In this document: positions 13,860 through 18,006 of the stretch, piece by piece
Numbering within the stretch: position 1 is the stretch's first letter
Layout: every line of letters begins with the position of its first letter
NCBI GenBank assembly: GCA_020343715.1
Contig: CP070808.1
Span: 1,900,342 to 1,918,347 of the forward strand
DNA: 18,006 nt
Source of the DNA: Thermoplasmata archaeon
Lineage (GTDB): Archaea > Thermoplasmatota > DTKX01 > GCA-020343715
Direction of reading: 5' to 3'
Made by a program: the position numbers and the translations under genes
Notes under the pieces: model-generated
The model's input: only the letters and a program-made list of their open reading frames with translations
Database searches by the model: none
Told to the model about the DNA's origin: nothing

Positions 13860-14816
13860 ATGCGCAAGCTAGCCCCCGTGCTCGGCATATGTCTCCTCCT
13901 GGTGGTCTCCTCGGGATGCCTCCAGTTCATGGAGGAGGACATGGAGCCTGACGACGAGATGCGCTGGCTCGTCCAGAGGATCTCGGACAAGGGCCGCGAG
14001 GTGGACATGGACTTCGTGGTCATCGTGGCCAACGGGGAGGACCTGGCCACCAAGGGGAGCGGTACCGCCGGCGGCTACCTGGCCGCCATAGACGGGGTGG
14101 CCAGGGAGGACCTGTACTTCGGCTGGAACGGCCTGGACTCGGCCACGCCATGGTCCACCTCTGAGAGGATATCGGCCCAGCTGAACGTGTCCAAGGACGC
14201 TGGCAAGACGGTGATGGTGGTGGACCGGTGCTCCGAGAGGGGCTACATGTGGGACGCCTCCGAGTGGGCCACCGAGTCGGGCTTCCTGTACTTCGCCTCC
14301 AACAGCGCTGGCCTGGACACCATCCCGGTGTACCCCGCCGACCCCCCGGGCGCCCATAGGGGGAACGTGTCCTCCCTCTCCGACGCGAAGAACCATTTGG
14401 TACTGACAGTGCCCAAGGGATGGACTACCAGGGACGCCTATCTGACGGAGCTGCGCATGACAAACTACGATGTGCTTGTCATCGACGCCTACTACAACGG
14501 CACGCCGCTGACCTTCGAGGAGGTGGACTCGCTCCGGACCAAGAAGCACGGCGGCAGTCGCCTGGTGATCGCCGTCATTGGACTGGGCGAGGTGGACGAG
14601 CGCCAGCACGTGTGGAGGGACCTGTATCACACCCAGCCGCCCAACTGGCTGGGCGACGAGGTGTCGAACCACGAGGGGCGGCACCATGTCAAGTACTGGG
14701 AGGATTCCTGGCGCAGGGTACTTTACAAGTCCGAGGGGTCCTGGCTGAACGTCGTCCTGGACGCTGGCTTCGACGGTGTGTACCTGATGGGCGGGGACGC
14801 CCACGAGCACGCCTGA
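13860..14816 (+). CDS. GH114/TM1410-like lipoprotein with its halves in permuted order
   Basis: A 318-residue lipoprotein: signal peptide with lipobox VVSSGC, lipidated Cys at 20. It resembles the GH114 (endo-alpha-1,4-polygalactosaminidase-like, COG2342) TIM-barrel family. Residues 34-160 match what is normally the second half: EMRWLVQRISDKGREV, then DFVVIVANGEDL, IDGVAREDLYFG, AGKTVMVVD and GFLYFAS. Residues 176-318 match what is normally the first half: YDVLVIDAYYNG, LTFEEVDSLRTKKHGG, GLGEVDE, PNWLGDE, VKYWEDSW and DAGFDGVYL. The protein stops there. The usual GVYLD aspartate is Met310, while Asp208, Glu244 and Glu83 are kept. ATG 13860 is chosen from the lipobox and the TATA spacing; an upstream TTG at 13815 is in frame but lies before the promoter. 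It faces the next gene with six bases between stops. Likely role: action on, or binding of, an amino-sugar exopolymer. Confidence 0.85.
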   Translation: MRKLAPVLGICLLLVVSSGCLQFMEEDMEPDDEMRWLVQRISDKGREVDMDFVVIVANGEDLATKGSGTAGGYLAAIDGVAREDLYFGWNGLDSATPWSTSERISAQLNVSKDAGKTVMVVDRCSERGYMWDASEWATESGFLYFASNSAGLDTIPVYPADPPGAHRGNVSSLSDAKNHLVLTVPKGWTTRDAYLTELRMTNYDVLVIDAYYNGTPLTFEEVDSLRTKKHGGSRLVIAVIGLGEVDERQHVWRDLYHTQPPNWLGDEVSNHEGRHHVKYWEDSWRRVLYKSEGSWLNVVLDAGFDGVYLMGGDAHEHA

Positions 14817-14822
14817 GGGGGC

Positions 14823-17800
14823 TCAGAACTCCGACCAGTCGTCGTCGCCCTTCTTCAGCTCCTCGGGGAGCTCAACGGCCTCCAGCTCGGTGCCGGCTAT
14901 CTCCTCCACCTCAGGGGTCTTGCCGTTCTTGGCCTCCTCCCTGGCCATGTAGACAGGGTCCTTGTCGGAGACGGGCAGGTCGCAGGGCCGCTTCTCGTCG
15001 TCGCAGTCCTCCATCTCGGGGTGGTCCCAGTCCTCGTGCCAGCCGTCCCCGTCATGGATGGAGGTCCTGCGGAGGCCGGGCATGTAGAGGCGGTTGTAGG
15101 TGATGCCTACGACTATGGCGGCGCCCACTATGGCCATCAGGATGATGAGGAGCAGGCCGGTGCCACCACCCGTCCGGAGGTCATCGGAGTCCTGGACCTT
15201 GAACACGGTGGTGCTGGTGGCCACGTTACCCGCCACGTCGGCGGCGGTGACCCGGATGGTGTGCTCTCCCCATGCGTCCAGGGTGACGTTCACCGTGGGT
15301 CGGTACTTGGAGAGGTTCTGGGGATCGCCCCCGTCAACGGTGTACACCAGGCTGTCCAGCTTTGACGTGTCGCTCACGTCCACCTCGAGGATGACCTCCC
15401 GGTGCTTGCGGAAGAGCTTGCTACCGTCCAGGGGGTTGAGGATCGACAGGGCCGGGGCCACGGTGTCGAAGGTCAGGCCGATGGACACGGGTTGCTCGGA
15501 GGTCAGCCCCGCTGCGTTGCGGGCCCTGACCCAGATGGTGTGGGCGCCGTCCCGGGTGCCATCGGGCACCGGCACGCGGACCACGCCGTTGAGGGGTATC
15601 CACTCCGAATCCTCGTCGGGCCGGTCGTCGAAGCCCACCTGCAGGTGGATGTCGCCGTAGGGGTCCGTCGGGGTGACCTGGACCTGCACGACGTCCGTCA
15701 GCTGCACCACGTTGCCCTGGGGCAGCTCCAGCACGATGTGGGGCCTGATGGTGGCGTAGTGGATCACGGCCGAGGCAATGCCCAGGTTGCCCGCCTCGTC
15801 CTCGACCCGCACGTAGATGCGGTGGTCCGATTCCCGGGCGGGGATGACGTGCTCGAAGGCCTCGGTGAAGTCCGTGGGCCTCACGCCCTCGAAGGTGTCG
15901 TCCATGGACACCCACATCTGCACGGGTTCGTTGGCGTCCTCGTAGACGACGGCGCCGGAGACTGTCACGTCGGTGGTGTAGGCGGCGCCCCCGTCGAGGG
16001 TCACCGTCAGGTCGGGGGCCGTCTGGTCCAGGAGGATGGTGTCAGAGACGGGTATGGACTCTATGTCGCGGAAGTCGATGATGCGCATGTACACCGTCCT
16101 CTCCCCGTCGCCCTCCTCCAGGTACCACCAGATCTCCTCCTCCACCACGGTCCAATCGGCACCGGCGAAGGTGGGGTCGTTGGATATCTGCATGAGCCGG
16201 GCCCCGGATATGAGGGGCACGTCGATGGTGAGGGTCACCAAGGTGGTCCCCGTCAGCGGGGCCCCGTCGTCTATCACGACCGAGCCCACGGACTTGGGCT
16301 CGTAGAGCTCTATCCCGTCCGAATCGGTGACCACGTTGCCCGCGATGTCGGTGACCCGCAGGTACACCGTCCGTGGTCCGTCGCCGCCCTCGGCCAGCTG
16401 CCAGTCGACGGTGGTGGTGCCGTCGGCTACCTCGAACGGATCGGTGAAGCCTTGGTCGTTGGCCAGCTCAACCAGCGCCACCTGGATGTTGTCCGAGTAC
16501 TCCAGGGCCAGCTGTACGGCCCGACCGCTGGTATATTCGGCGTCCCCGTCGATGACCACCGAGGCCATGGGCGGGAAGCTGTCGTAGAATATGGAGTCTG
16601 AGACCACGGAGGAGACGAGGCCGTGGGAGTCGATGAAGCGGACGAACACGTAGGTCTCGCCCTCCACGCTGGACATGCGCCAGTCCGCCTGGTCGCTGTA
16701 GGGGAGGCGTACCTTCCTGGAGAAGTCGGGGAAGTGGGAGATGTCCACCCACTCTACGCCATACTTGTCTGTGGCGTCGAGCAGCAGCGTGACGTTCAGG
16801 TCGTTGGTGTACGCGTCGTCCCCGGCGATGGACATGGTGCCCACGGGGGGCGTGGTGTCCACGATCATCTCGAAGGAGGTGACGTTCTCGGCGCCGCTGG
16901 TGTCGATGGCGCGCACCGAGATGGTGTTGGAGTCCTCGGCCAGCATCAGGTCAGCGGACCACTCGTGGGTGCCCTCCGTGGGCATCCAGTCGGTGTCCTG
17001 GGTCCTGACCTCCACGGTCACCAGGGGGTCGCGGTACCGGAGCGAGAACCCGGTCACGGTGATGAACGCCTGCTCCCGCAGGATGCCGGGCATGGCCAGC
17101 CTCATCCGGAGCTGGAAGTACGTCCCGTTGAGGGGGGCCTCCAGGGCCCCGGTGTCGCCGTCGAAGGCGACCCAATCGGTCCAGTTCTCCTCGTCGTCCG
17201 AGGCCCGGACCTCGAACAGCACGTCGGCGTCCTTCTTGCTGCTGGAGTCCCAGTCCAGGCCCGCACCGTCCAGGGATATGTGGTGGCCCACGTCGACCAC
17301 GTCGGAGAGCCACTCTCCGGAGGTGGCCCACACGTTCACGTGGTCCACCTCGATGACGGGTCGGCTGTCGTACATGCCCTCGTCCTCGGTGTGGCCGAAC
17401 CAGAACATGGATGGGACGGTGTCCATGGTGTAGCCGCCCAGGTCCTCGGCGTCCCGGGCGCACCTGTAGGTGTCGGTGCGCACGTCGTAGGTCATCGTGT
17501 AGTCGTGCCAGTCCCAGTCGTAGCCCGTGGAGTTGTAGTAGACGTCGCCGCCGGCGATGACCCGCATCCAGGTGAAGGGGACGCCACCGGTCCAGTAGCC
17601 CAGGGTGGCCAGGTGGCTCTCCCAGGCGGAGACGGCGCCGTCAGAGATGCCTCCCCCGGCGCCGGAGTAGCCGTAGGAGGAGGTCTTCATCCTGTATTCG
17701 GCCTGGTAGTCGACGCCTTCGGGGATCTCGAACTCGGTGCTCTTGACCAGGGTCCCGTTGGACTCGGGTGCGGGCCACGCCCACAGGAAGTCCAGCTTGA

Positions 17801-18006
17801 GCACGCCGTTCTCCACCGACACGTTCTCGTGGTCCCTCACGATGGTCCACTTGGCGGGGTTGAGGGGACCGTTGAACTGCTCCGTGAACAGGTTCTTGGG
17901 CCGGTACGTGAGGTTGTTGTTCGCCCACACGACGTTGGACATCTCGGCGTGGGCCAGGTCCTCACCCGAGAACGAAAGGACTTGGGTCGGTTCGCTGGCC
18001 GTTCCG
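14823..18006 (-). CDS. Large surface protein with LamG-like and repeated Ig-like domains (5' partial)
   Basis: The frame is open through the right edge, so the start and probably the signal peptide lie outside. The ATG at 17942 is internal, since coding sequence (GTASEPTQVLSFSGEDLAHAE) continues before it. Of about 1060 visible residues, 38-228 look like a LamG/concanavalin-type sugar-binding sandwich (FNGPLNPAKWTI; NGVLKLDF; IEVDHVNVWA). Residues 231-325 form a WLSDVVDVG beta domain. About six Ig-like units follow to about 940, several beginning DTTPP, DSFPP, DQTAP or DTVAP and ending with a V-D-AGN strand, like OmpL47 or Big-type repeats. A single membrane helix (949-970) and a 90-residue inner tail rich in Asp, Glu and Lys complete it. 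The layout matches the other surface proteins here. Probable role: glycan binding or adhesion at the cell surface. Confidence 0.9.
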   Translation of the reverse strand, partial: GTASEPTQVLSFSGEDLAHAEMSNVVWANNNLTYRPKNLFTEQFNGPLNPAKWTIVRDHENVSVENGVLKLDFLWAWPAPESNGTLVKSTEFEIPEGVDYQAEYRMKTSSYGYSGAGGGISDGAVSAWESHLATLGYWTGGVPFTWMRVIAGGDVYYNSTGYDWDWHDYTMTYDVRTDTYRCARDAEDLGGYTMDTVPSMFWFGHTEDEGMYDSRPVIEVDHVNVWATSGEWLSDVVDVGHHISLDGAGLDWDSSSKKDADVLFEVRASDDEENWTDWVAFDGDTGALEAPLNGTYFQLRMRLAMPGILREQAFITVTGFSLRYRDPLVTVEVRTQDTDWMPTEGTHEWSADLMLAEDSNTISVRAIDTSGAENVTSFEMIVDTTPPVGTMSIAGDDAYTNDLNVTLLLDATDKYGVEWVDISHFPDFSRKVRLPYSDQADWRMSSVEGETYVFVRFIDSHGLVSSVVSDSIFYDSFPPMASVVIDGDAEYTSGRAVQLALEYSDNIQVALVELANDQGFTDPFEVADGTTTVDWQLAEGGDGPRTVYLRVTDIAGNVVTDSDGIELYEPKSVGSVVIDDGAPLTGTTLVTLTIDVPLISGARLMQISNDPTFAGADWTVVEEEIWWYLEEGDGERTVYMRIIDFRDIESIPVSDTILLDQTAPDLTVTLDGGAAYTTDVTVSGAVVYEDANEPVQMWVSMDDTFEGVRPTDFTEAFEHVIPARESDHRIYVRVEDEAGNLGIASAVIHYATIRPHIVLELPQGNVVQLTDVVQVQVTPTDPYGDIHLQVGFDDRPDEDSEWIPLNGVVRVPVPDGTRDGAHTIWVRARNAAGLTSEQPVSIGLTFDTVAPALSILNPLDGSKLFRKHREVILEVDVSDTSKLDSLVYTVDGGDPQNLSKYRPTVNVTLDAWGEHTIRVTAADVAGNVATSTTVFKVQDSDDLRTGGGTGLLLIILMAIVGAAIVVGITYNRLYMPGLRRTSIHDGDGWHEDWDHPEMEDCDDEKRPCDLPVSDKDPVYMAREEAKNGKTPEVEEIAGTELEAVELPEELKKGDDDWSEF

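Noticed and set aside
13869..14810. A 313-codon minus-strand frame opposite the GH114-like gene
   Set aside because: The plus-strand frame has a lipobox, a TATA box at the right spacing and family motifs; this frame has none.
15402..16601. A 399-codon plus-strand frame opposite the large surface protein
   Set aside because: It is a shadow of a gene with clear Ig-like repeats and has no recognisable domain.
17940..17942. ATG at 17942 as the start of the large surface protein
   Set aside because: The frame continues open to the right edge with 21 more plausible codons, there is no signal peptide after this ATG, and an outer LamG-like head needs one.

Overview
The window is a G+C-rich stretch that reads as archaeal, most likely Thermoplasmatota (Euryarchaeota lineage). 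Genes are preceded by TATA boxes about 25 bases from the inferred transcript start, with very short leaders or near-leaderless starts. There is a zinc-ribbon membrane protein of the type common in that group, an ABC-2 permease carrying PKD-type domains, and several surface proteins built as signal peptide, Ig-like repeats, one C-terminal membrane helix and a short inner tail. The phylum call is inference from gene style, not from a marker gene. No rRNA, tRNA, CRISPR array or transposon is visible.

Left part (1-6196). It starts with the tail of an unrecognised soluble protein (+). A minus-strand block follows: a tandem pair of double-GNAT acetyltransferases in one operon (1228-2247 then 224-1222), a small zinc-ribbon/two-helix protein (2351-2740), and an ABC exporter operon (ATPase 4249-5259, PKD-bearing permease 2798-4252, overlapping by ATGA). 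Divergent from the exporter is a GNAT enzyme fused to a YoaP-like thioredoxin-fold tail (5414-6196).

Right part (6197-18006). This is a cell-surface region. A 396-base intergenic stretch holds a strong TATA box and a perfect dyad at the expected transcript start. It leads to a 1703-residue surface protein (6593-11704) with 15 tandem Ig-like repeats of about 81 residues, one membrane helix and a very acidic inner tail. Two minus-strand surface proteins follow (11729-12265 and 12332-13720). They share an almost duplicated promoter and leader, suggesting co-regulation. A lipoprotein of the GH114/TM1410 polygalactosaminidase-like family (13860-14816) comes next, and its two halves are in the reverse order to the usual family arrangement, consistent with a circular permutation. 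Last is a large surface protein (14823 to the right edge, start outside the window) with a LamG-like domain and repeated Ig-like domains.

The right part looks like an envelope locus: modular adhesin or S-layer-associated proteins, with a predicted glycan-active lipoprotein between them. The most notable items are the permuted GH114 protein, the twin promoters, the 15-repeat protein, and the PKD insert in the ABC permease.
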